Origin: Albula goreensis
Lineage: Eukaryota > Chordata > Actinopteri > Albuliformes > Albulidae
DNA: 64,000 nucleotides
NCBI GenBank assembly: GCA_022829145.1
Contig: CM040745.1
Location: forward strand, 17,862,501 to 17,926,500
Direction: 5' to 3'
Part shown: one piece after another, positions 22,143 to 33,150 of the stretch
Layout of the letters: each line of letters begins with the position of its first letter
Position numbering within the stretch: position 1 is the stretch's first letter
The notes under the pieces: model-generated
The model's input: only the letters and a program-made list of their open reading frames with translations
Databases searched by the model: none
Told to the model about the DNA's origin: nothing
Translations under genes and position numbers: made by a program

Positions 22143-23677
22143 TTTAAAGTTGGATTTAAACAGCATCACACTGACTTTCAGTGTTGTCATACTTTGTGCG
22201 AAAAGATGACTAGAGGCAGAGAAGGTGGAGCAGCAAAACAACACAAGCATTGATCCAGCCTGCAGTTGATCAGCACATCACTAGAAAAGAAAAAGGAGAC
22301 CTTCAGTTGACCTGCTGTTGCACACATAGTGCGAACACTGGTATAAAGGTATGGCCCCCACATATTAATGGAATGGAGAAATTACAGAAGGGGGTGGCTT
22401 AGACGGGTCCAAATCTTCTGCACCATTTAACTGGATAATGGGTTGATTTTATGATCTCTTAATTGCACTCAACCTTCACGAGTCTTTTAGGAGTTTCCAT
22501 CTGACTGCAGTATAAAGCCTGTGATAAAGGGCTACATGATACCATTTTGGACAAACAGTGTTTTGCAGTTCTCATTCTTCTTAGTGGTTCATTTGTCTTG
22601 TAGCCTTGTGATATTTTTTTCTATGGCTGTATTTTTACGGAGAACCAAACAGCTATGTTTCTAACACCAGCTGGCAGTTATGGGTACTAAGAAGAGGAAA
22701 TTACTTTGTTGTAAAACTGGAGACAAAAAGGACCTGACTCTGCTCTGCCTGGATAAATAACGGGCTGTTAACCTTTATAACATGAAAACAACTTGTATCT
22801 CAATAGTAAGTACCCCCAACATACAATGTAGCTGGAAATGAGGATCCCAAACATTTATGTGTTTGTGGAAAAGGCTATTTGAGTTAGATGTGTGTTACTT
22901 TCTCTCTTTCAGACTTTTGAGAAACATTGACCTGCATGCTTCTAGACATGCAGATGCAGCATCTTGTTGCATCTGAAATTCTAGCTGGCACAAAAACACA
23001 CACAGAGGCTATTTACAGTTTTATTTATGCTATCCTAGATCTTGCTCAAATAAATCCACTTTGTATTACTATAATTTGATTATCCTATTGTACTTATAGT
23101 TTTATAATTGGCACTGGAATTTTTCCATTATTTTGAGTTACTTAATTTTATAATTCATGGTGCTGCAGTCAGCCTTTTAATGAACTTTATTTATGTTTTT
23201 TTTTATTCCAGTGTAATATTCTCCAGTTATAGTAAGAAATCCTTCAATATATTTGTAATTAGAATAAGACTTGACAACTGATTGCAGAGTACAGACTGGT
23301 AGCCATGATCTCCTAAAGTCTTATACCCAGTGACCACTTATTTTCAATCTACATAGCCGTTATGCTGAGGCTATGATCAATATACATAGCTGGTACAACC
23401 AGCTAACTGAAATCTGACCGAACCTAATCTTATTGAAACTATGAGCACTGCTAAGATAGGCAGCTGACCACAGTTTGCCCTTTCACAGCCTGACTTTGAT
23501 TCTAGACCTTCGGGCATGTCGCTTGAGTACTTTTAGCTAGATATTCCGTTAGACAGCCCCTTTAAACAACTTCATGAACACAGCAGATGGTCAGGGCCAA
23601 TCACTGCCAATCACTGCCTCATTGAAATTGATCAAAATGCTCAGCACAACAAACCATAGATCAAAATCTGTCAACCA
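22141..23677. other. Noncoding stretch, nothing recognised
   Basis: No gene, RNA gene or repeat family seen. Confidence 0.5.
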
Positions 23678-24105
23678 GGGCCTCTCATTGGCTCACAGGT
23701 ATTGACATTCAACTATGAGCTCTGTGGATGGGTGCTCAAATCTCAGCTGCAATTTGGCAAGGCAAGAATTGGCCCAGCCTTGTTGGGGATGATAGCAGTT
23801 AAAGCAAGTTAAGTTCATTGGTCTCATCTCTCTAGCAGCCACTACTGGTCAGGTTGGTGCCTGCATAAACTGAGTGTATGCCAACTTCCTCTTCCCCTGA
23901 CAGCAAGGACAGTGTGCGTTTACTGATGTGGCTGCTGTGTGGGAGAGAAAACATATTGTTGTCACATCAATCAGAGGAATCATGTGCCAATGGCTCTCCT
24001 CTCAGACCCTGCAGAATGGTTGCTGCAGTGAGGCAACTATTTTGGCCGTGGCTAGGAAAAAATAGGGAAATAATCAGGTACAATAGAAAGTTAAAGACAA
24101 AAAAT
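23678..24105 (+). mobile_element. tRNA-derived SINE, older diverged copy
   Basis: Shares its order of sequence blocks with the copy at 49854-50350: GGGCCTCT at the head; a degraded B-box-like GGGTGCTCAAATCTC; GGCAAGGCAAGAATTGGCC followed by GCCTTGTTGGGG; TCATTGGTCTCAT; a CTTCCTCTTCCCCTGACAGC segment; GACAGTGTGCG; and a tail with GGCCGTGGCTAGG. It is much more diverged than the other copy, so it probably inserted earlier. A SINE is copied by LINE machinery and encodes no protein; an open frame at 23878-24111 inside it is meaningless. Confidence 0.7.
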
Positions 24106-26289
24106 CAGTGAGCCACTGACCACTGGTGGCAGGTCCAACGAATTTTTGAGTTTGCGAACTTAACTCTTCAATATGTAGGCTTTTGTCTTTATTAAAGTTA
24201 TTTATATCATTAGAATTTTGTTTTATTCTTTACTATAAGGGACTCACTAAAAGAACCCTTGCCATCAATAAAATTTTACTGACATTACATTACCTGTCAT
24301 CAGTTATATCCTAATGCCTTTTCACAGTGTTTCATGAATACCAAAAGCCACATTAAGGAAAAGTAGACTTGACTGTGGTTCTGAATGGGAGCTCAGAGAT
24401 TTGCTATTTCCAATTACTGGTGTAATGCTGACCAGTATCTGAGTGCTTTGCAGATAAAGGCCTAGAAAAGAGGACTGAGGATGAGGTGATGGAAAGGAGG
24501 AGGGGACTGTGTGCCTGGGCAGAAGCACATGCTATAAAAATAGAAATGCAATTTTCTGCTGGGGGGTCCAGTATCAAGATGGAAATCACATAAGTAATTA
24601 ATACACAGTGCATGATTTATTGATGCATTCATTTTGTTGCTAAAATATATTTCAAAGTAACAATATCTTAAAATATTCACAGAAATGTGACACATATAGT
24701 AATAATAGGGGAGGGGTGCTACAAAGCTCTTCTGGCAAAGAATTCCCTGCTGCTCAAGGATTTAGTGTACATGCAAGTGAAAAATATGCCTCCTTGATGA
24801 ATAATGAATTAACACATTTTTACTTTATTGATCTAACCAGTTGTTTTATTACCATGTTCATACAGGAAGCATGTGCTTGTCACATGAGTGTACAGAGAGG
24901 TATTAATTCTGGAATTCGAGTCTCTTTTATTTTACTGTAGCTCGTGGGGAAACGGCGTCTGAAATCCCAAGCTCATAATCCGCTACCAAAGGCTGTTCAT
25001 TCAGGCATGTCATAGACCTTCTCCTGTGCTCTTTTGTCAGCTAAATTCCAATAAGGAACCCAAGCTTGACTGAACTAACTCAAAACTTTATGCCTCGTAG
25101 TCAGTTCTGGAAACCACATCTGAAAGCTGGCAAATGTTTGACCTTCAAAGAATATTTTGCAGCTGAAACACAGGTTTGACCAAATTGGAAGAGTGCGCCC
25201 ATTGTTTGAAACAAGAACAGGATTCAGTGACGTTGTAGAGCAGTGGCAGAGGACCTGTGAGCTAGACCTGTGTTGAATATTTAAGTCTACTTGGATCACA
25301 GTTGTGGCAGTGGTACCTTTCAACAGATTGAATAAAATACAGTAGCACATGAATGCAATAGATTGTGGCCTTGCATTCACCAGACTCTGCAGGTCACTGG
25401 GTAAGTGGCCAGCTGGTTCTGCAGACAAGTGACGCATTTGGTCTTGGACTGCAAGGGAGCAAGGGTGACCACTCTGTCTGCATTGGCCCTGCAGCTAAAT
25501 TGGCAGGGGGGAGTGTTCAAAAGCGTAACTGGAAGAAGTCCTCGGAGGACTCACATTGAGCTCTCCTAAGCTTGACATCAGAGAAGCTATGTGACAGCAG
25601 CCAGATCCCTGTGTCCTCATTCTAATCAAATATGAAGCACTGTTTTATTTTGGCTGGATTGTTAATCCATGCTTGAATAGGAGGGAAAAAACTGAAATGC
25701 TAACTACATTCCACAGCAGCTGTGTGTAATTTTTTAAGGTTATGTCGTAAGATGTCACTTGATGTCACCATGCAGAACCATAATCATTCTGGCCTGATCA
25801 AGAGAGTGTTCAATAGGTTTTATGTGTCCAGCTTAGAAGTTACGTCTCCATCTTCATCTATGAAGCGAAGGATGGATGAAAACATTTTTTATTCTAAGGA
25901 CATAGGTGGAAACCTTGTGTTTCCTGGGGCTGGGGTTTTTTTGTGAGGGAAGGAAACTCCCCAGGAATAAGTAGAGGAAACAGGGGCTGATGTGAGGGGA
26001 ACAGCTGCCTGAGTGGGCGGCCTCAGTTGAGACTTGCTCTCTCCTGCTTGTCCTCATTAGCACTGATGGGAAGGCAGTCTGGCAGGATGCCTCATTATTC
26101 CCAGTCTCTCAAAGTCCCCACAGATTTCCCTGTGTAACCAGGAAACAGGGCAGAACTGTGCCGGTGTCCATAATGTCACAGACACTCTTTTCATTTCCTC
26201 ATACCCTAATCCAGGTTTACTTACTGTTCTTCCATGTGATCCAGACTGAATATGTGTGTACCAATATTATATCACTGTGATCAAAAGTG

Positions 26290-26291
<2 letters not shown>
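24106..26291. other. Noncoding stretch
   Basis: A 120-codon minus-strand frame at 25075-25437 and small frames near 24322-24695 carry no domain I know. 25930-26200 is GC-richer and might be a conserved element. No repeat recognised. Confidence 0.4.
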
Positions 26292-26333
<42 letters not shown>

Positions 26334-26338
26334 TGTGC
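26292..26338. repeat. (TG)n microsatellite
   Basis: About 20 TG units, then one interrupted stretch. Confidence 0.95.
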
Positions 26339-27302
26339 TAGGGCTTTGGGTAGTGAATTCTTCTGACAGCATAAGCAATGTGTGATTTTATGTGAATTTA
26401 GGAGGGAATCTGTATTGGTCTGTGTGACCTCTCATGCCATCATTTTTCTTGATGCTAACATAGAAAAACCTCAGAAATGCCTGAAGTACATTGTGACTAC
26501 CTGTATATGCTCCACGTCAAAATATAAAAGGGATGGTTTGGCTTTGATAACTTTCATGGCTTTCATCAGATAAAGTTTAATATTTCTGAAATTATTCAGG
26601 ACACAAAATAAAACTCATACTCCACTTACAATTCATCCTTGGTTTTGCTTTTTACCCAACACAAACAATACAGGTACTAAATCAAATACATCTGACAAGG
26701 TTTTGTTGACAGTTACTTTTACAATGGGTTAGTCTTTATTTAAACAGGAAACTCACCTATGTATAGGATAGAAAGACAATTTTGTGGTGATTATAGTCAC
26801 ATTTGACAGCCATTTCACAGCTACAGTCATAATTGCCTTTAATAAAGTAGCATAATCCATGCATGCAACCTTTGTAAAAAACCTTTAAACCAAGTATTAA
26901 TGCAATAAAATATGAAGGCAAGGTCCATCCCTCATATCTCTGGAGGAAATGAAACAACATTTCTTTTCTGAGATAATTACTCAATTCTTTTTAAGATTTT
27001 TTAATACAGTGGTCATAGACAGAACCCATTAGACTATGAAATACAAAGTTAAATGCTCATGGGAATGTTCATGTTATGGAGCAACAGGAAAATGATGTCT
27101 ACTTGTGCTGCCATTTTGCATACTATGAATAATTAATCAGTTATGATTCCCAGATGAAAACAATCTCATGGCCACTCCCTTCTTTCATTTCAATGGATAA
27201 GGCTTTAAGAATCTGGTTACTGCAGAGTAATAGTGACATCTGCACTAGAATACAGATAATCTATTTCAGTCTAGGTCAGCAAAGATCTCATATATGTGCA
27301 CC
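26339..27302. other. Noncoding stretch, nothing recognised
   Basis: AT-rich, with no coding or repeat signal. Confidence 0.5.
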
Positions 27303-27382
27303 TTGTCCTACATTTGTGCTGGTAGTCTAATGTTTATGCTGGTCACCTAATGTTTACACAGGTAGTCTCACATTTGCTCTGG
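27303..27382. repeat. Minisatellite, four 20-bp units
   Basis: Four adjoining 20-nt units (27303-27322, 27323-27342, 27343-27362, 27363-27382) share the frame Y-CTxAxxTTTxxxCxGG, for example TAGTCTAATGTTTATGCTGG and TAGTCTCACATTTGCTCTGG. Units 2 and 4 are alike at both ends, which suggests duplication of a two-unit block. Confidence 0.75.
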
Positions 27383-30167
27383 CCCTTGTCTGCTGAACAC
27401 AGTCACCACAGTGCAGACTGTTTTCATTCATGTTTGAATAATCAGTGCTGGATTTAGTGCTCTCCTCTGTAAATTGTTAGTACATTGTGTTTGTAAATGA
27501 ACTCCATCTAAATCAATGCAAGCAAATCCATGAACTCCATGTTAAATTTTTTTTATCATTGTTTCCATTTATCTGTTGTTCACAGAAGGTCCTACTGAAG
27601 AAATGACGATATGTCAATAGACTCATTGATTATGAATGATCATATGTTTGAGTTTTTGCTGGAATCCTGCTTGGATTTGACTTTGAAACTGATTTCAAAC
27701 CTCTTCAAGATAACCCAAAACTACATTTGTCTTGGAAATTTATGTGAATATTGTAGCCGAAAATGAGTCATACCATGGTGTCTTTTTCTTCTTCTGTCTC
27801 ATTAGAGGGACCATGAGAGCTGTAGCTTTAACTGGGTGATTTGTCACTGGTTGAACAGTGAAAGCTAAGATTCTACACAACCAGGGCTAAAAAGGTATGG
27901 CAAGGTAAAAGCCTCAATATTTTCATATTTCACCATTTTAATAATCTTAATAATAAATATAACTAAAATCTCAAATGCATTATCAAACCTTTCTCATTTT
28001 CAGACCAGACCTACTTGCTTTAACCTACTTGTTGTACTATTCTGTGCACAATAATTCATTCAGATTCATCATCCAGATTCTATGGTCACTGCACAAATGC
28101 ATGAACCTTTTTTAATATTTAGTCTCTGACTGGAACAGTTATTCAGTAAACAACAGAAAATCAGAGCAGAAAGGCCTTCTCCAATCAGACAGCTTTGAGA
28201 GTTGCTGCCTCTTTTGATAAGGACCATCAAAGTTAAGCTACTTATCTCACTCACCTAGAATGTCCTCAATTGTCCTGTAGTTTATTGTCAGTCTCCAATT
28301 TCAAGAAAGTATATGGCCATATTCTTAGAGGTGTGTGTGTGTGGCTTCTAATGCTGTTGTGTGTGTATGTGAGTAGGCATAGGTGGAGAATGGTGGGGGG
28401 AGGTAAAGGTTGAATGTATACTTGAGATATTTTGGTGAAGACAGCTGTAAAATATTATATAACTATACCTACATTATTTTATGGGATTATTTATCTCAAA
28501 CTGTTTACAGCCAATTCACAGTCTCTGACATTAAACACCACAGATTATGAAATCCACAGTAATAACATAATTGTTTTCATTATCAATAATTTTTCCAGTT
28601 ATAAAATAAATTTGAAAGTTTGTTCCACAGATCACAAGGTTCCAGAATTTTAGATTTTGTTACCTGGCACTCTTCTGCACCTCTGCAGTAATATAAAATG
28701 TATTTCATGTGAATGTTGTTTCCACATGTGTTAGCTGCATCTTACATATCCAAGTAATATTCATTAAGCAACAAAGGTCAGGTGTATTCTTATAGATAGC
28801 TTTCTTTTCTTCATATATGCCGATCTGTATTAGCAATTATTTTGGTATGTATTCATGCCATGAGAATATTTTTCCAGTTTCAATATTTTTGCGACTTAGG
28901 TTGAGTATTTTCCCAAAACATATTCTTCAATATGCTTAGACATTTTCCTATGTTTAAATAATATTTCTTTTTTTCAATTAATGGATGTGGAATTAGAAAG
29001 GGAAATGTGAAATTGAAAGGGCATAACAACTTCAGATGCTTTTGTCTTTGAGATTCAACTGTATCTATAAATGGAAGTCAATATAATTTATTAGGTACTA
29101 TCAGGGCCAGCTTAAAAAAAAATCAGTAATGAATGATTTGGTTTGAGTAATGAATGTGTGGTTTTTATATGTATTATTATGTATGTATCACCTTCATTGA
29201 ATATTATAGAGTAGTAATATCAAATTTGAAAGGGTGGTGCAAATGCAGCACTGTGAATAACTCATACTCAGTAGGAAATGATGTGTTTCTGGAAATAGAA
29301 AAGGAGGGAAAAATGCATAAAAAATAGAGCCGTGAACAGGCCACTTGTGTTTCAGATAGAGGAATCTCCTGTCCCCCAGCTTTCTCTGCATCATTTATAA
29401 ACAAACACATCCACTGGGCCACCACCTCCCCACTGTGCATTCAGGAGGAATGAATAAATGATGTTGCTGATAAGAGGTGTAAAAGCAGCAATGGGAACAG
29501 GGAGGCCATCCACTCCTGAAATGACTAGAACTACCCCAGAAGAGCTCTCCCATATTTGACCTCGTCAGTTCTTAGCCACCCCCCACAACCCCCCATCCGC
29601 TTTATTGCTCCTCAGATTAAAAGTTTTCCTTGCTACAGGTTTTGTCTTATACAGTGACCAGTAAAATAGATGCTGTCTCATGTGTCTCAAATCTTTCATC
29701 AGTCTAATCATCTATAACATAAATGCCTGGTCAATCCCATTTTAATGCTATTTGCTTTGCTCTTTACTGTTAGTCAGTAGGTGCATATGAATAGCAATGG
29801 TCAAGCTTATGTGTTTCTTTGTTTTATGTGCTTATTTGTGTCTGTGCCTGTGCATGCTGCGTTTGTGCTGCACGCAGTGGCATACTTGTGTGTTTTTGTG
29901 TCTGAGTGTGTGTGGCATGGAGGAGGATTTGCCCCAGGCACACAGATGACAAAGCAGGGAGGCAGTGTCCCTGGGAGAGGCCATGTTGTGCTGCATCACC
30001 TGCCAGGGGCCCTGCTGTCACAGAGACATTAATAACCCTCAACAAGATGCTCTGGGCAAAGAAGTTCCTATTTGCATGTCCCCCATAATGCCACCAGACT
30101 ACGGGATTGTAGGAAGGGGAAAGCATAGATAAATCTGTGGGTTCACAGTTCTGAGAATGATAGTATA

Positions 30168-30169
<2 letters not shown>
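27383..30169. other. Noncoding stretch, nothing firm
   Basis: Short (TG) bits near 28330-28370. Frames at 29194-29440 (minus) show no domain. No recognised repeat family. Confidence 0.45.
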
Positions 30170-30261
<92 letters not shown>

Positions 30262-30264
30262 CAC
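30170..30264. repeat. Three-part microsatellite (TC)n-(ACGC)n-(AC)n
   Basis: About 19 TC units (30170-30208), then about 10 ACGC tetranucleotides with one CpG each (30209-30250), then about 7 AC units. It explains the long minus-strand frame seen here (29824-30264), which is not a gene. Confidence 0.95.
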
Positions 30265-30999
30265 TTTGTGTCCATTTCTGCAGTGTTACCTAAAAGTGAA
30301 ATCTTTGAATTCCTGGTGAGGCATTCCTATTATTGCCTAAAGAAAGGTACCTGACCTACATATTTATGTATATTAAAATAACATTAAAATATTGAACATC
30401 GTTTACACATCAATAGATAGGCACAATGAAACAGTTTGCTGTAAAAGTTTTTGCCTATACTCCAAGCATATTGACACATATGAGACCAAACCCCAACTCA
30501 TAGACCACATACACTGAAGCAAAAGTGGTGAGTGTCCTGCCATTCAAGGCATACTCTTGCCAGGGTTAAAACCAACAAACAACCACTGCAGCGCCAACCA
30601 ATGAAGAAAAGAGTCATCCACATTTCAATGTAACTCGCCCACACAAACAACATTCCAAGACTCCATTACTGAAAAACACATAAAAAGGATTCTTAGGTAA
30701 TAAATCAATGTACATGTCCACATTCATTGTTTCTCATCATCGGAAAACAGGAAAAAATAGAAAAAAAGAACCACTTCAATACAGTTTATTTTTTTATTTT
30801 CCACCTTAGCCCTTGTACAAATTATAAACATTTTCATAGCAAATAAAATTTTTCAAATGTATCAGATTTTCTCATTTTCACATTCTGGACAGTGGTGGCA
30901 TCTGGGGCATCAGAAAATGATGGAGACAGTTCCTTGACATATTTTGCAGTTGTTTCAAACAAGACTTCGAATGCTGGCACATGAGCTTCTGATCCTCCC
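30265..30999. other. Noncoding stretch, nothing recognised
   Basis: AT-rich; no coding or repeat signal. Confidence 0.5.
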
Positions 31000-31440
31000 T
31001 CTCTCACTGCCGAGCCCTTCGGAATGCCATTTTTGACTCTGTATCATGCTTTCCCCTCTCTGTGAGTGTCAGTTCAGCACCTGCTCACATCACTAGCATG
31101 CAGATCATTCTCTTTTACTTTGACCTCCTATGCAGGCAGGCCCTCCAGTGTCAGAAAGTGTAACCAATTGGCCCTGAGCCAGGTCGCTTTCAAAACATGT
31201 TAGGTCTGGCGATCAGCGAAGAGAAATCTCAGAAGCAATAATTATATCAAAGCCTCGTCCCTCCAGTCCTCTGCCCATTTCGACACACGTCAGCTTCGAT
31301 TGGCCGCCCACAGAAGCACCAGAGGAGCAGCTTACTGCTGGCAGTCCCCTGTCATGCATTTCAAATGGAGACTGAATCTCACAGATACCAATGGTGAATT
31401 ATGCCAGATGAGTAAGTGATCCCTGAGTCCAGCCTCATCA
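31000..31440. other. Candidate conserved noncoding element
   Basis: GC-richer, repeat-free block with a cluster of CpGs (GCCGAGCCCTTCGG, TTCGACACACG, CTTCGATTGGCCGC). It contains a TAATTAT homeodomain-like word near 31240 and no sustained open frame. It resembles a vertebrate conserved enhancer by composition only. Confidence 0.35.
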
Positions 31441-32079
31441 AAACAACAAGCAATCAGTCATTATTTTAGTGAAGGGATTGTATTAGTCATGTTTTCAATA
31501 ACATTCAAATACATACAATTGTATTGTCTTTTATTATTATTATTATTTATATTGTCAATTAAAAATAATTAAAATATTAATACAATAATGTATGTTCATT
31601 TTGTAAATAATATGTTTCATATTGTTTAAAATAGTTTAAAATGTGCAAATTGAGTACATTTTTTTTCTTGCATACACTTATGTTTGTGTTAGTGTTGCGT
31701 TTGTCTTGTGTCTGGGATGAATTTAGTTATATATAACTCATAATAAAGAAAACTTTCCATTGGCAAAAAAGCTTTCTTAAGCATTTTAACAAGAGGAACA
31801 CACATTGAGATCCCAAATAAGCTACTGTACACAATACAAATGAGGTAAATCATCAAGTGTGCATCAGCAGATGAACAACTACTCAAAGTAGAATAGCTAA
31901 TCTTGAATTAAAACCTATTATTAAATATCAATACAAAAGAAAACTGAACAAATATGATTCTTCTTTTCTGGGCAATAAAAGACAAACCATCTTTTTACTG
32001 TAAGGTAAAGATAGAGCTTAGCTGACATGGAAAAGGGTCCAAAGAGGAAGAATTCTTTTTAATCAACGATTTCCCGATG
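31441..32079. other. AT-rich noncoding stretch
   Basis: Contains short ATT runs near 31530-31560 and nothing else recognisable. Confidence 0.5.
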
Positions 32080-32340
32080 GACAGGAGATGCAAGCCAGCC
32101 TTTGATCACTATTAAAGCGTACCTTTGGTCAAAACTCACCAAAGAACCAGGAGGAAATGAAGAGATCACCACGCAATCTCTACCCACCCCACTGCTCTCT
32201 CATCTGCAATCAGCCTTTGATGTGAGTGTGTGGGGGAGCAGAGAGAGGAGGGAACCATCTCTGATCCTCTACAGTCTCCACATGGCAGAATGTAGATGTG
32301 TGGTGCTGACAAGCACATGCGCCCCCTGAAGGAGGAGGAA
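32080..32340. promoter_or_regulatory. Regulatory-like block: paired TCF/LEF words and a CTCF-like site
   Basis: CAGCCTTTGAT occurs twice (32096-32106 and 32211-32221). It contains the TCF/LEF-type core CTTTGAT. At 32319-32332 the minus strand reads CCTTCAGGGGGCGC, which fits the CTCF core consensus at 13 of 14 positions by my count. The block is GC-richer than its neighbours. Binding is inference. Confidence 0.35.
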
Positions 32341-32880
32341 GCATATCTTCTTGTCAGAAAAGCTGGTCACAGTTTGGCCTCCAAAGGGTTTATCTTGCAT
32401 AGTATAGCATGGGTCTTTATGAGATGAGCCCTTTTTGTCGTCAGGTGAAAAAAAAATCAATAAAAGCATCTGGTTCATCTATAATAAATGTACACATTTG
32501 CAACACTTTCCTTTTTTTGTGGAACAAGAGCCAACTGGTTTACTGCATAGAACTAGCTATAGATTAATGTAAAATTCAGTCAGTTGTTAGAGTGCAAAAG
32601 ACAATAGGTTGGAATTTCAAATACCAAAAACATTTTAAAAAACTGGAGCTTTACAAAGGGTTTGTAAAATCCTCTTTGCTACACCTCTCCTCTTAGTACC
32701 TAAACAATTCCAGGCATTACTCTGGTTTTTGACCCTTTATCGTAAGATAGGTACCCTTTGAGAAAATGTATATGGTATCTTTCAGGGCATTTTCCATTTC
32801 ATCAACACAGACTTTTGTCTTTTTATCATCATAAGGCATTCTATCAGAGAATGAAAGGGACAGGGCTACCAAAGGCTCGT
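32341..32880. other. Noncoding stretch, nothing recognised
   Basis: No coding or repeat signal. Confidence 0.5.
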
Positions 32881-33150
32881 AGTGCACACAGAGACAAAAG
32901 CAACTGAGACAAACTTGCAACAAAACAAAGGACAAGACAAGGTACAAATAAACAATCTAAAAAGCAACAAGACACAGGTGAACAGCGAGACATGTGAAAC
33001 AAATGGGTAATCAGGTAACAAGGTAACAAGGCAGGAGGCGGGGAAAACACAAAAGGCAACAAAAACAAAAGCACACGGACAGGGGAACGAAAAAGAAACC
33101 AAAACACACAAAAACAGAAGAAAACAACCAAAACAGAAAAACACACTGTA
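32881..33150. repeat. T-depleted A/C/G-rich tract, probably an old dispersed repeat
   Basis: Only 18 T in 270 nt on the plus strand, and none at all from 33025 to 33146 (122 nt), in a genome background of roughly 30% T. The sequence is A-rich with C and G, with phrases like CACAGGTGAACAG and GGCAGGAGGCGGGG. I associate these loosely with the noncoding parts of fish retroelements. The minus strand lacks A there and therefore cannot contain stop codons, which explains two overlapping minus-strand frames rich in Phe, Leu, Cys and Val. Confidence 0.6.

Noticed and set aside
25075-25437. 120-codon minus-strand frame
   Set aside because: No recognisable domain, and unrelated shorter frames overlap on the other strand.
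29824-30264. 146-codon minus-strand frame with Cys-Val and Arg-Glu repeats
   Set aside because: Its start is created by the three-part microsatellite and the remainder has no recognisable domain.
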